A DNA stretch of 58,700 nucleotides. Source: an uncultured Verrucomicrobiota bacterium (GTDB lineage Bacteria > Verrucomicrobiota > Verrucomicrobiia > Limisphaerales > UBA9464). This document shows positions 25,679 through 35,535 of the stretch, in pieces (the first letter of the stretch is position 1; each line of letters begins with the position of its first letter). Location of the stretch: assembly GCA_903907925.1 (NCBI GenBank), contig CAIVQB010000126.1:1-58700 (forward strand), in the 5' to 3' direction. The notes beneath the pieces were generated by a model. The model was given only the letters and a program-made list of their open reading frames with translations. It made no database searches and was not told the DNA's origin. Position numbers and translations under genes: made by a program.

Positions 25679-26443
25679 TTACTGCCCGTTATTGCTGTCC
25701 GGCACGCACCACAGCAGGCCGGGTTTGTTGAAGTTTTGTTCCCGCTGGAAATCCTCGAATCGGATGAAATGAACCTGGCCGCTGAACCCGGTGATGACGG
25801 CGCCCTTTTTGTGGCGGCGGCCGATGCCTTCCTGATCGTTGGGATACTGGCTGGCATCGTGGCCCTGGTTTGCGTCCCAAACGCTGCCGAATTGTTTGAT
25901 GTCCGGTTCCCAATGCACGTAGGCCATGGGATTGAACATGCCGAGTTTGTACTTGGGCTTGTCGAGCTGACCGAAATGGCAGACCGCCCCGTTCATGATG
26001 TAGCTGGAAACACGCTGACCGCGTTTGACAAATGACACGGCGTTCGTTCGATCCAGAGGACAATAATAAACTCTCCGATCGCCCAGATACTTGAAGTACA
26101 GCCCCTGTTGAACGAAGGGCAGTTCATTGGTTTTGAAAGGATCCGGCGCATGACTGCCCGTCGGCTGGTAGAGCCATCCGGGACCGTAGATATTATCCCA
26201 ATTGGGCCACGGCATGCCGTCGTTGTTGTCACCGACATACAATTGGAGCGCCAGGCCCAACTGCCGGTTGTTGCTCACGCACTGGGTCCGGTAGGCCTTT
26301 TCCTTGGCCGCGGCCAGGTGCGGCAGGAGCATGCCGGCCAGAATCGCAATGATGGCAATGACCACCAGCAGTTCGATCAGGGTGAAGGCGCGACAGCGGA
26401 CCGGTGGACGATCAACAGGTGCGGGTGCGAAGGACGTTTGCAT
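25679..26443 (-). CDS. Prepilin-type N-methylation domain protein (pseudopilin-like)
   Basis: Membrane-anchored, probably exported, 254 residues from the ATG at 26441-26443. The type IV prepilin cleavage and methylation motif is [16 protein letters not shown] after a basic leader (AFTLIEL, cut before F), followed by [20 protein letters not shown], the standard Verrucomicrobia/Planctomycetes DUF1559-like helix. The rest is a globular domain ([40 protein letters not shown]). Verrucomicrobia carry many paralogues of this type; role unknown, possibly in a pseudopilus or as secreted surface proteins. It is solitary, without pilus assembly genes nearby. Confidence 0.9.
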   Translation of the reverse strand: MQTSFAPAPVDRPPVRCRAFTLIELLVVIAIIAILAGMLLPHLAAAKEKAYRTQCVSNNRQLGLALQLYVGDNNDGMPWPNWDNIYGPGWLYQPTGSHAPDPFKTNELPFVQQGLYFKYLGDRRVYYCPLDRTNAVSFVKRGQRVSSYIMNGAVCHFGQLDKPKYKLGMFNPMAYVHWEPDIKQFGSVWDANQGHDASQYPNDQEGIGRRHKKGAVITGFSGQVHFIRFEDFQREQNFNKPGLLWCVPDSNNGQ

Positions 26444-26627
26444 GCAGCGCAGATCGGGGTTTCCCGCAGCCTCCACCCGGCTGCCGAAGGATGCAAGTAC
26501 CGGGTCCCCACGTCGCCGGGTTGTCACCGAACGCCCGGGCTTTCGTGACCGGCCCCCCATCCTCACTGAAAAATCACTCGCCTGACCTGCGTTTGCTGGG
26601 ATAACTGCCGCCCACCAAACTCTTTCG

Positions 26628-27695
26628 ATGCGCCCGCCCGTCCTGATCCTCCTGCTGCCGCCGCTGTTCGCACTGGCGTTCACCGCCTGTCACAAGTCGC
26701 CCGGACCCACCGCCGCTGCCGGTGCCTTCGCCGTCCGCGTCGTCGCCCTGCCCGCCCGGGAGGAGCCGGTCATCGACACCGTTTCCCTGGTCGGATCCGT
26801 TACCCCGAACGAAATGATCGAGGTCAAATCGGAGACCGACGGCATGGTGAAAGAGATCGGTTTCGACGAGGGCCAGCGGGTGGAAAAAGGTCAATTGCTG
26901 GTGCTGCTGGAAGAAACCAAGCTGGCGGCTTCACTGGCCGAAGCGGATGCCAATCTTCGTCTGGCGAAAACCTCCTTCGACCGGATCGCCGATCTTCACC
27001 GGAACAAGCTGATTTCCCAACAAGAGTACGATCAGGCGGCGGCGACCTTTTCCGCCAACGAAGCCGGGGTGAATCTCAAGCGCCGCCTGTTGAGCGACGC
27101 CCGGATGACCGCCCCATTCGGCGGTATCGCCGGGTCGCGCCAGATCAGTCCCGGCCAGGTGATCTCCCGCAACACGCTTCTCACCACGCTGGTGGATCTC
27201 GACGTGGTGAAGGTCGAGGTCAGCGTGCCCGAGCGTTATCTCAGCCAGGTCCACGTCGGCCTCGGCGTCGGGTTCAAGGTGGCCGCGTTCCCCGGCGAAA
27301 CGTTTCAGGGCGAGGTTTATTTCATCTCGCCGCAACTCGACACCGGCACCCGGACGGCGTTGGTGAAGGCCCGCATTGCCAATCCGGGCGGCCGTTTGAA
27401 GGGCGGCATGTTTGCCAATCTCGATCTCACCCTGCAGTTGCGAAAATCCGCCCTGGTGATTCCGGAACCCGCGGTGATCAACAACGGGGACGTCACGATG
27501 GTCTTCGTCGTCACCACGAATCACACGGCGGAGTTGATGCCGGTCAAGGTCGGGTTGCGGCTGGCCGGACGCGCCGAGATTCTTTCCGGCCTCAAACCCG
27601 GCGACATCGTGGTGGTGGAAGGCGTCCAGAAACTGCGTCCAGGCGCGCCGGTCGAACTCTCCGGACCCGAATCGTCCGCACCCTATCTTCGCTGA
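26628..27695 (+). CDS. RND efflux periplasmic adaptor (membrane fusion protein)
   Basis: Lipoprotein adaptor of the HlyD/AcrA family, 355 residues. The N terminus [21 protein letters not shown] has a lipobox-like FTAC. A barrel-sandwich half-motif is [20 protein letters not shown], with [10 protein letters not shown]; a helical hairpin (about 100-150) follows, then [20 protein letters not shown], the second half of the lipoyl-like fold, and a beta-barrel ([18 protein letters not shown]). It precedes the RND pump by 12 bases, so they are one operon. No TolC-type outer-membrane channel is adjacent. Confidence 0.95.
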   Translation: MRPPVLILLLPPLFALAFTACHKSPGPTAAAGAFAVRVVALPAREEPVIDTVSLVGSVTPNEMIEVKSETDGMVKEIGFDEGQRVEKGQLLVLLEETKLAASLAEADANLRLAKTSFDRIADLHRNKLISQQEYDQAAATFSANEAGVNLKRRLLSDARMTAPFGGIAGSRQISPGQVISRNTLLTTLVDLDVVKVEVSVPERYLSQVHVGLGVGFKVAAFPGETFQGEVYFISPQLDTGTRTALVKARIANPGGRLKGGMFANLDLTLQLRKSALVIPEPAVINNGDVTMVFVVTTNHTAELMPVKVGLRLAGRAEILSGLKPGDIVVVEGVQKLRPGAPVELSGPESSAPYLR

Positions 27696-27707
27696 AAGAC
27701 CGGCCGC

Positions 27708-30700
27708 ATGTTCCTCTCCCGAATTTCCATCCAACGCCCGATCCTCGCCACGATGATGAATCTGGCGCTGGTCCTGTTCGGGATCATCGGCCTCTCACGC
27801 CTGCCCGTCCGCGAACTGCCGGACATCGATCCCCCGATCGTCAGCGTCGTCACCGTCTATCCGGGCGCCAACGCGCAGGTCGTGGAAACCGAGGTCAGCG
27901 AACGGTTGGAGGAAGCCGTCAACAACATCTCCGGCATCAAGACCCTCCGCTCCGAAAGCCGTGAAGGCGTGAGCAGCATCTCGATCGAATTCGATCTCAC
28001 CCGCGACATCGACATCGCCGCGCAGGATGTCCGCGACCGGGTCTCACGGGTCCGGGGTGCGCTGCCGATCGACATTCGCGAGCCGATCGTGTCGAAGCAG
28101 GATTCCGATGCCCAACCGGTGATCTGGGTGGCGATGAACAGCGCCCGCTATTCCCCGCTGGAACTGACCACGCTGGCCGAGCGGCAGATCAAGCCGCGGT
28201 TCCAGGGCATTCCCGGCGTCTCGTCGATCACCATCGGCGGCGAGAAGCGATTCGCGATGCGGCTCTGGCTGGATTCGGAACGCATGGCGGCGCGGCGGGT
28301 GACGGTTCTGGACGTTCAACGCGCCTTGCAGCAGCAGAACGTGGAGATGCCCAGCGGACGCGTCGAAAATCTCGACCGGGAGATGACCATCCTCACCCGC
28401 GGTGAGTTGAAGACGGCGGAGGAATTCAACGCGCTGGTGGTGCGAACCGAAGGCAACACACTGGTACGACTCCGCGACATCGGCCGGGCCGAAGCCGGCG
28501 TGGAGGACTACCGCACCATCGCCCGCTCGGCCGGCAAGCCCTGCGTCTTCCTCGGCATCGTCAAGCAGGCCAAGGCCAACACGGTGAGCGTCGCCCAGTT
28601 GGTCCGCGCGGAAACCGAGGCCCTGAGACCATCGCTTCCCGAAGGCTGCGACATCAACGTGGCCTATGACGCCAGCGTCTATGTGGAAAAGGCGATCAGC
28701 GAGGTCTGGGAAACACTGGCCGTCGCCTTCGGCCTGGTGGTGTTGATCATCTTCGTCTTCCTGAGAAACTTCCGTTCCACGCTCATCCCGGCCATCGCCA
28801 TCCCGGTGTCACTCGTCGGCACCTTCGCCATCCTGCACGCCTTCGGCTATTCGGTGAACATCCTCACCATGCTCGCCCTGGTCCTCAGCATCGGCGTGGT
28901 GGTGGATGACGCGATCGTCGTCCTCGAAGCCATTTACCGACACGTCGAGGAGGGCATGCCGCCGATGCAGGCGGCTCTGCGGGCGATGGACGAGATCAGC
29001 TTCGCGGTCATCGCCATCACGCTGTCGCTGATCGCGGTGTTCGCCCCGCTCGCCTTCCTCAAGGGCACGACCGGACGGTTGTTCATTGAATTCGCGATGG
29101 CGGTGGCCGGCTCGGTCGCCATTTCAGCGTTCGTCGCGCTCACTCTGTCTCCGGCACTCGCCGCGCGATGGCTGCGTCCGGTGCACGGAAAGGAAACCCG
29201 CGGCGTCTTCCGGATCTTCGAACGGGTGCTCGACGGTTTCACCGCGCGCTATCTGACACTGCTCCGCTGGTCCCTACGCCACCGGTCGGTCATCGTCCTC
29301 ATCACCCTCGGCACCCTGGTGCTGATGGCCGTTTCCTATCGGGCACTGGAACAGGATTTTCTCCCGCAGGAAGACAAGGGCCGGATGTTCGCCATGGTGC
29401 TGACTCCGAACGGTTCGACCTCGGAGTTCACCGATCGCCAGTTGAAGAAGGCCGAGGCGATCATCGGTTCGATCCCCGAGGTGAAGAGTTTCGGGGCAAT
29501 CGTTGCGCCCGGATTCAACGGCCCGGGTCAGGCGAGCTTCGGAATCGTGTTTGTCAGCTTCAAGGATCAGTCGGAACGCAAGCGCTCCACGCAGGAGATC
29601 GTCAATGGACCCGGCGGCATCGCCCAACGGTTCTTCGCCGAGGTCGAGGGCGGCATCGCCATCGCCAATCTGCCCAAGGCGATCGAGACCAGCTTCAATA
29701 GTTCGCCCTTTGAACTGGTGTTGCAGAATCAGGATCTCGACACGTTGAACACCACCGCTACTACGATGGCCAACCGGCTCCGCGGCCTGACCAACACCGT
29801 CGGCAAGCCGCTGCTCACCAATGTCCGCGTGAGTTACGAGGTCAACAAACCGGAACTCCGCATCGGCATCGACCGCAGCCGGGCGGCGGCGCTCGGCGTC
29901 ACCATCGAGGATATTTCGCGGACGCTCCAGATCCTGTTCGGCGGACTCGACCTCAGCCGCATCAAGGTGGAGGGCAAGGAATACCTGGTGATGGCCCAGT
30001 TGGAACGAGCTTCCCGCCTGACACCGGGCGATCTCGATCGGGTGTTCGTCCGCAACACCCGCGGCGAATTGATCCAGCTCTCCAGTCTGGTGACCCGGTC
30101 GGAGGGTGCCGCTCCGAATTCGATCAACCACTACGCCCGTCTGCGCAGCGCCAGCATTACCGCCTCACCCGGCGCGGTGCCGATCGGCACGGTGGTGAAG
30201 CAGGTGGAACCCCTCCTCGCCCAGGAATTACCACCGGGCTTCCTGCATGCCTGGGAAGGCGACGCGCGGAATTTGTCCGACGCCTCGAACGAGTTCTGGT
30301 GGGTGCTCATCCTCGCCGGTGCCATCGTTTACATGACCCTCGCCGCCCAGTTCGAGAGCCTCATCCATCCCATGACCGTCATGCTCGCCCTGCCCCTCGC
30401 GGCGGTCGGTGCATTTGGTGCATTGTGGCTGCTGGATTTCGGCGGAAAATCGGGGCTCTACCCGCCGATTCCCGCGATGAACATCAATCTGTTCAGCCAG
30501 ATCGGATTGGTGTTGCTGATCGGTCTGGTGACCAAGAATTCAATTCTCCTCGTCGACTTTGCCAACCAGCAGGTGGCCAAGGGTGCCACTGCGTTGGCGG
30601 CCATGGAAGAATCCGGACGGGTCCGTCTTCGCCCAATCTTGATGACGGCGTTCTCCACCATCGCCGGCATTCTTCCGATCGCGATTGGATTCGGAGCGGG

Positions 30701-30896
30701 CGCAGAAAGCCGGCGCCCGATGGGCATAGCCGTCGTGGGCGGGATGCTGACCAGCACCTTCCTCACCCTGGTGGTGATCCCGGTCGTCTACACCCTGTTC
30801 AGCGACCTGGCCCAACGGTTGCACCGCGCGCCGTCGACGCCCTCGGGAGCGACCGGGTTGGAGGCCGCGGGCGGTCACGTGGTGCCGGCGAAGTGA
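27708..30896 (+). CDS. RND multidrug efflux permease (AcrB/MexB type)
   Basis: Inner-membrane proton-driven pump, 1062 residues, the normal length. The N terminus FLSRISIQRPILATMMNL is standard. Other diagnostic features are LPDIDPPIVSVVTVYPGA, the TM4 proton relay in SIGVVVDDAIVVLEAIYRH (Asp-Asp), the loop KGTTGRLFIEFAMAVAGS, and the second-half TM block LVTKNSILLVDFANQ with Lys, followed by RPILMTAFSTIAGILPIAIG. The docking domains lie between. Substrates are not predictable from the sequence; heavy-metal pumps usually differ in the TM4 region, so a drug or solvent exporter is more likely. Confidence 0.95.
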   Translation: MFLSRISIQRPILATMMNLALVLFGIIGLSRLPVRELPDIDPPIVSVVTVYPGANAQVVETEVSERLEEAVNNISGIKTLRSESREGVSSISIEFDLTRDIDIAAQDVRDRVSRVRGALPIDIREPIVSKQDSDAQPVIWVAMNSARYSPLELTTLAERQIKPRFQGIPGVSSITIGGEKRFAMRLWLDSERMAARRVTVLDVQRALQQQNVEMPSGRVENLDREMTILTRGELKTAEEFNALVVRTEGNTLVRLRDIGRAEAGVEDYRTIARSAGKPCVFLGIVKQAKANTVSVAQLVRAETEALRPSLPEGCDINVAYDASVYVEKAISEVWETLAVAFGLVVLIIFVFLRNFRSTLIPAIAIPVSLVGTFAILHAFGYSVNILTMLALVLSIGVVVDDAIVVLEAIYRHVEEGMPPMQAALRAMDEISFAVIAITLSLIAVFAPLAFLKGTTGRLFIEFAMAVAGSVAISAFVALTLSPALAARWLRPVHGKETRGVFRIFERVLDGFTARYLTLLRWSLRHRSVIVLITLGTLVLMAVSYRALEQDFLPQEDKGRMFAMVLTPNGSTSEFTDRQLKKAEAIIGSIPEVKSFGAIVAPGFNGPGQASFGIVFVSFKDQSERKRSTQEIVNGPGGIAQRFFAEVEGGIAIANLPKAIETSFNSSPFELVLQNQDLDTLNTTATTMANRLRGLTNTVGKPLLTNVRVSYEVNKPELRIGIDRSRAAALGVTIEDISRTLQILFGGLDLSRIKVEGKEYLVMAQLERASRLTPGDLDRVFVRNTRGELIQLSSLVTRSEGAAPNSINHYARLRSASITASPGAVPIGTVVKQVEPLLAQELPPGFLHAWEGDARNLSDASNEFWWVLILAGAIVYMTLAAQFESLIHPMTVMLALPLAAVGAFGALWLLDFGGKSGLYPPIPAMNINLFSQIGLVLLIGLVTKNSILLVDFANQQVAKGATALAAMEESGRVRLRPILMTAFSTIAGILPIAIGFGAGAESRRPMGIAVVGGMLTSTFLTLVVIPVVYTLFSDLAQRLHRAPSTPSGATGLEAAGGHVVPAK

Positions 30897-30993
30897 TTTC
30901 TGACCCGGTTTCCGGCGTGAATCGGAGAACGAAAAACACTATATCCGACCCAACGACCGTCCCCGCACGCGGCAGCGTCCGGAAGGCGATCGA

Positions 30994-31641
30994 CTAAGCC
31001 GCGACGAAGTTTCCGTGGCGCACCGCCCAGCCGGAATTCCGACGGAATTCGGTGGCGGTGGCCAGTTCGGTGGCGAAGACATCCACCCGGGCGGGCGGAA
31101 GGTTCAGCCAAACGACCGATCGACCACACCAGTGCATCCGGTGGGCGTTTTCCGTGCCGCTGCGAACCGAATAGGTGTATTGGATGAACAGGCCCCGTTC
31201 ACCGAGAACACTGCCCACCGCTGCCAGAATCTGGCGCACATCGGCGGCCGGAAGGGAACGAAGCGGCAGGCTGGAAACGATGTGCGACACCGGTCCATCG
31301 CCCGAACTCGAAAGTTCCGTGGCCAGGGCTCGAAGCTCACAGGCGTCGCGATGCTGAACGCTGACATCTGGAAAACGGCGGCGAAGATGGGCGGCGAGCC
31401 GTTCACTGCGCTCCACCGGGATCAACCGGCTGGCAGGAACACCCGCCTCCAGAAGCGCATGGGTGATGGCTCCCGTGCCGGCTCCCAATTCGATCACATA
31501 GCCACCCGGCTGGCGCCCGACGAGCGCTGCAATGCGGGCGGCGAGCACGGGTGAGCTGGGACACGCCGCACCGACCTGACGGGGGTTGGCGACCAGCTCG
31601 CGTCCGAAGACGTGCAGGGTTGAGATCCAGCGTTTCAGCAT
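30994..31641 (-). CDS. PmtA-like phospholipid N-methyltransferase
   Basis: SAM-dependent methyltransferase, 215 residues. Motif I is VIELGAGTGAITHALLEAG, followed by IPVERSERLAAHLRRRFPD and IVSSLPLRSLPAADVRQIL. The last motif, GPVSHIVSSLPL with FIQYTYS, is similar to bacterial phosphatidylethanolamine N-methyltransferases (PmtA) that share a fold with KsgA rRNA methyltransferases. No TM helix is visible. Converting PE to PC or a methylated PE is the likely reaction, but a related rRNA or protein methyltransferase cannot be excluded. It is convergent with the RND operon. Confidence 0.78.
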   Translation of the reverse strand: MLKRWISTLHVFGRELVANPRQVGAACPSSPVLAARIAALVGRQPGGYVIELGAGTGAITHALLEAGVPASRLIPVERSERLAAHLRRRFPDVSVQHRDACELRALATELSSSGDGPVSHIVSSLPLRSLPAADVRQILAAVGSVLGERGLFIQYTYSVRSGTENAHRMHWCGRSVVWLNLPPARVDVFATELATATEFRRNSGWAVRHGNFVAA

Positions 31642-31721
31642 GGTGCCATGCGGATAAGGTAAAAGTGACTGGAAATCGGTGGGACGGGAAGGATCAAAGC
31701 CGTAAAAACGCCGGAAGTTTT

Positions 31722-34514
31722 CTACCGGGGCGGGAAGTCGAATTCGACTTTGCCCTTGTCTCCCAGAACAAGATGCGCCGGAAACGGGCGCCCCGATTTG
31801 CTGACAAATTGCTCCAACAGATCCGTCCGGCCCGCGGCCAGCAATTTAGTCGCCTGTTCGCGATCCACCGGCTGGCTCAGGATGATCTTGCCGATCTTGA
31901 AGGTGCATCGGCGCGCCTCCACCTGGCTGCGCTCGCAGAGATAGCTCTCCGGACCTTCGAACACCTTCCCCTTACACTTGGGACAGATCCCAATCGGCGT
32001 CTGGCCGGTGAAATCCACCTTCTCCGCCGGCGCGGCCGCCGCCCTCGAGCCCGGACCTTTTTTTGCCCGCGGCGCAAACTCGAATCCCACCTTCCCCGCG
32101 TCGAGCCTCAGGAAGGCCTCGAATTTCCGACCAGTCTTCTTCGATACAAAGCCCTTCAACAGGTCGGTCTTGCCCTCGGTCAACAACTTCGCCACCTGGG
32201 TCCGGTCGATCGCCTGCTGGAGGATGATGGCCCCGGTCTTGAAATCGCAGGTCCGCTCGGCGCTGACCGATTTCTCACAGACGTAGTTCATCCCGTTCTC
32301 AAAGACCCGCGACTTGCATTTCGGGCAGATGCCGACCGGTTCCTTGCCGGTGAAATCGACCACCGTCGCGGCGCCATCCTCCTTGCGGTCCTCGCCAAAA
32401 TCAAATTTCGCCTCGAAGGCATCGTTCAGCTTGATCACCGCCGCAAACGGGAAGCCCTGCTTGCTGCGGAATCCCTGGAGCGGCCCGACCTGGCGATCAC
32501 GGATCAAGGTCTCGATCTCGGCCGGTTCAAACTGCCGGCCCGCGGTGATCTTCCACAGTGAGAAATCGCACTTCTGGCACTGGAACTTTTTGTAGTTCTC
32601 GTGGATCGGACCCCCGCATTTCGGACACGGCACCGTCAGCACCCCGAAGTCGCCGGGAATGGTATCGTGCTCGAACTGCTTGGCCTTGCCGACGATCTCC
32701 TGGGTCAGCGCCCGGATCTCGTCCATGAACTGCTCGCGCTTCAACTGGCCGCGCTCCATCTGCTTGAGCTGGTACTCCCAGTTGCCGGTCATCTCCGGCT
32801 TGGTCAGCGTCTCCACACCCAGCCCATTCAACAGGGTGATGAGTGAAAACGCCTTTGCCGTGGGCACCAGCTCGCGCTGCTGCCGCAGCAGGTATTGCTC
32901 ATTGATCAGGCCTTCAATGATGGCGGCACGGGTGGCCGGCGTTCCCAGGCCCCGCTCGCTCATCGCCTCGCGCAATTCCTCGTCGTCCACCAGCTTCCCC
33001 GCGCCTTCCATCGCGGACAACAGGGTGGCTTCAGTATAGCGGGCGGGCGGCTTGGTGACGTTGTGCTTCACCTCGACCTCGGCGGTCCGGACGGTCTCAC
33101 CCTGATCCACCGGCGCCAGCGTCGGCGTGTCATCGGTGTCCGCTTCCTTGCCATACACTTCGAGCCATCCGGTGCGGACCAGCACCTTGCCGACGCTCTT
33201 GAAGGGCTCGTTCTCCACCCGGGTGATCCGGACAGTTTCCAGGAATTCAGCCGCCGGGAAGAATACGGCCAGGAACCGCTTGGTCACCAGGTCGTACAGC
33301 TTGTGTTCCGGTTCGCTGAGACCGCGCGGCACCACACCGGTCGGAATGATGGCAAAGTGATCGCTGACCTTGGCGTTGTTGAAAATCCGCTTGTTGGGAC
33401 GCACCCAGCCCCCAGTGAGAATCCGCGCGGCGAGCGGCGCGTAAGCCGTGTCGGACAGGGACTCCAGGGTCTCCCGGACGGTCGGCACATAATCCTCCGG
33501 CAGAGCCCGAGAATCGGTTCGCGGATAGGTCAGTGCCTTGTGCTTTTCGTACAAGGCCTGGGCCAGTCCGAGCGTGTTTTTCGCGCTGAAACCAAACCGG
33601 CTGTTCGCCTCGCGTTGGAGCGTGGTGAGGTCGTACAGCAGCGGGGACAGCGAAGTGGTCGGCTTGCTCTCCTCGGTGACGATGCCCGGCTTGCCGAGGC
33701 AACGGTCACGGAGACTCTCCGCACGGGCTTTGTCGCGCAGCCGCTCGGGCTTGAGGTCGGGATCCTTGTCGTCGCCGCGACTAAACTTCTCGTCGAACCA
33801 GCGCCCGGCATACGTCCCCTTGGCCGCCTCAAAGCTGGCATGAATCTCCCAATAATCCTTGGAAACGAACCGGCGGATCTTCGCCTCCCGCTCCACCACG
33901 ATCGCCAGCGTCGGGGTCTGGACCCGGCCCACCGTGGTGAGGTGGAATCCGCCCGTCTTGGAATTAAAGGCGGTCATCGACCGCGTGCCGTTGATTCCCA
34001 CCAGCCAGTCGGCTTCCGAACGGCAGACCGAGGCATCGGCCAGCGGCCGCATCTGTTCATCGGTCCGGAGATGCTGGAAGCCCTCACGGATGGCCCCGGC
34101 GGTCATCGACTGCAACCAGAGGCGTTCCACCGGTTGACGCGCCCCGGTGTGGGTCACGATGTTCCGGAAGATCAATTCGCCCTCCCGGCCGGCGTCGCAG
34201 GCGTTGATCAACCGGTCGACATCCTTTCGCTTGATCAATTTCGCCAGTGTTTTCAGGCGATTCGCCGATTTTTCGATCGGTTTCAGCCCGAACCGCGGCG
34301 GCATGTGGGGCAATTTGTCGAAGGACCATTTGCCGCGGGTGATCTCAAATTCCTCGGGAACGGTCAGTTCCAGGAGGTGTCCCACCGCCGAGGAAACGAT
34401 CTGCCCGTCGCTCTCGAAATACTCACCGCCATCCTTCCGTTCGAACCCGCCCAGGGCTTTGGCAATGTCGGCGGCCACCGACGGTTTTTCTGCGATGATG
34501 AGGGATTTTCCCAT
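31722..34514 (-). CDS. topB: DNA topoisomerase III with three zinc-ribbon C-terminal repeats
   Basis: Type IA topoisomerase, 930 residues from the ATG at 34512-34514, giving MGKSLIIAEKPSVAADIAKA. The Toprim domain carries AEKPS and CDAGREGELIF near 106. The catalytic Tyr is in TYPRTDSRALP (about 330). The core continues to about 620. Three copies of a C-terminal repeat follow near 631, 728 and 843. Each starts with CPKC (CPKCGGP, CPKCKSRVFE, CPKCKGKVFE), with further Cys in the latter two (VCEKS, LCERS), and each contains a GF-SK-G-F-A core. These are typical DNA-binding ribbons of this family, but three is more than the E. coli enzyme has. The enzyme resolves catenanes and replication or recombination intermediates. 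Confidence 0.95.
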   Translation of the reverse strand: MGKSLIIAEKPSVAADIAKALGGFERKDGGEYFESDGQIVSSAVGHLLELTVPEEFEITRGKWSFDKLPHMPPRFGLKPIEKSANRLKTLAKLIKRKDVDRLINACDAGREGELIFRNIVTHTGARQPVERLWLQSMTAGAIREGFQHLRTDEQMRPLADASVCRSEADWLVGINGTRSMTAFNSKTGGFHLTTVGRVQTPTLAIVVEREAKIRRFVSKDYWEIHASFEAAKGTYAGRWFDEKFSRGDDKDPDLKPERLRDKARAESLRDRCLGKPGIVTEESKPTTSLSPLLYDLTTLQREANSRFGFSAKNTLGLAQALYEKHKALTYPRTDSRALPEDYVPTVRETLESLSDTAYAPLAARILTGGWVRPNKRIFNNAKVSDHFAIIPTGVVPRGLSEPEHKLYDLVTKRFLAVFFPAAEFLETVRITRVENEPFKSVGKVLVRTGWLEVYGKEADTDDTPTLAPVDQGETVRTAEVEVKHNVTKPPARYTEATLLSAMEGAGKLVDDEELREAMSERGLGTPATRAAIIEGLINEQYLLRQQRELVPTAKAFSLITLLNGLGVETLTKPEMTGNWEYQLKQMERGQLKREQFMDEIRALTQEIVGKAKQFEHDTIPGDFGVLTVPCPKCGGPIHENYKKFQCQKCDFSLWKITAGRQFEPAEIETLIRDRQVGPLQGFRSKQGFPFAAVIKLNDAFEAKFDFGEDRKEDGAATVVDFTGKEPVGICPKCKSRVFENGMNYVCEKSVSAERTCDFKTGAIILQQAIDRTQVAKLLTEGKTDLLKGFVSKKTGRKFEAFLRLDAGKVGFEFAPRAKKGPGSRAAAAPAEKVDFTGQTPIGICPKCKGKVFEGPESYLCERSQVEARRCTFKIGKIILSQPVDREQATKLLAAGRTDLLEQFVSKSGRPFPAHLVLGDKGKVEFDFPPR

Positions 34515-34842
34515 GGACGAATGGGCGGACGTGTAGCTCCGCAACTCCGGTCACGGCAAGTGTTAGTTTTCGGACGGGAGCAGATTTCGTCTCCGTTTCG
34601 CCGCCGTTTGACCGCCTCAAACCGGACTGGTTCCGCCTGGATCGGCGTAGAAAACCGGCATCGAATTCTCACCGCGAATGACTCCGGGACGCCCCGGGGA
34701 GGACACGAAGTCACGGATCGAGACAGGATGGACTGAACCCGACTGTTTCATCGGGAATCCGTGTGAATCTGTGAAATCAGTGTCTTCATTCCTCGCTCCG
34801 GGACCGCGTGAACGCGGACCTCCCGGCCCAACGAACCGCGCT
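34515..34842. other. Intergenic stretch with one repeat arm
   Basis: There is no believable gene. It contains a single 29-bp arm at 34756-34784 (separate entry). The topB promoter should lie at the left end, but I see no clear boxes. The rest has no feature I can support. Confidence 0.5.
34756..34784. repeat. Solitary arm of the 29-bp inverted repeat
   Basis: This matches the right arm at 21604-21632 at 27 of 29 positions (differences at positions 4 and 15). The inverted partner is not found nearby, so this copy is partial or fragmentary. Confidence 0.75.
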
Positions 34843-35535
34843 TCAACCGGGCTTGCGACCGACGAACCGCAGCTTGCCCCAGGTGGTGGCGCAGCGTTCC
34901 ACCTCGAACGGGCGTCGGATCCGTTCCAAGAGCAATTCCGGCTGACCCAGCCATTGTTCGTAGGTGACCCGTTCGAGTTCGGTCATCGTCGCCAGTGCAT
35001 CGAGTTTGTCCCACGACTTGCGTGCCGGCGGGAAAAACGCGGCCCAGTGGACAAATCGGAGGAAGGGCGTGAGCCAGGGTTCGATCACCATGAATCGTCC
35101 GCCGGGCACCAGCACCCGGACCACTTCGGCGAGCACCCGGTCGAGATCCTCCGGCAATTGCGGCAGATGATGCATGCCCCCCTGGACGATCAGGATGTCC
35201 CGCGAGGCATCGGGAAACGGCAGCGCCCGACAATCTGCCACCGTGCACGCCGCCGGACCGGAGTACCGGTGCAACAATGCGGGCGAATAGTCCACGCCTT
35301 CCAATCGGGTGAACCCGAGGCGGGTGAGGGCGTGAAGGCCATTGCCGCGGCCGCAAAAGATCTCGACCACCCGGGCGTCACGAGGCCAGGCCGCCTGGCC
35401 CATCTCGTTCAGCCGGGAGATGAACTTTCGGATCTCCTGCTCCGGCGTTTCGAAGCGTTGATAGGCGGCCTCCCAGGCGCTTTGGACGGCGTCGGGTGAG
35501 GCGGGGGGTTCGGGAGTTGCGGGAGTGGAGTTCAT
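34843..35535 (-). CDS. Class I SAM-dependent methyltransferase
   Basis: Protein of 230 residues from the ATG at 35533-35535. Motif I is VVEIFCGRGNGLHALTRLG, then LEGVDYSPALLHRYSGPA, a Cys-containing ADCRALPFPDASRDILIVQG segment (motif II/III), and PGGRFMVIEPWLTPFLRF. It belongs to the Methyltransf_11 type. It is the last gene of a three-gene minus-strand operon, overlapping the glycosyltransferase gene by 4 bases (ATGA at 35532-35535). A role in modifying a surface glycan or its lipid carrier is suggested by that context only. Confidence 0.85.
   Translation of the reverse strand: MNSTPATPEPPASPDAVQSAWEAAYQRFETPEQEIRKFISRLNEMGQAAWPRDARVVEIFCGRGNGLHALTRLGFTRLEGVDYSPALLHRYSGPAACTVADCRALPFPDASRDILIVQGGMHHLPQLPEDLDRVLAEVVRVLVPGGRFMVIEPWLTPFLRFVHWAAFFPPARKSWDKLDALATMTELERVTYEQWLGQPELLLERIRRPFEVERCATTWGKLRFVGRKPG

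Noticed and set aside
32895-34736. Plus-strand open frame antisense to topB
   Set aside because: No recognisable domain and codon bias of a shadow frame; the minus strand holds the full topoisomerase with catalytic Tyr.
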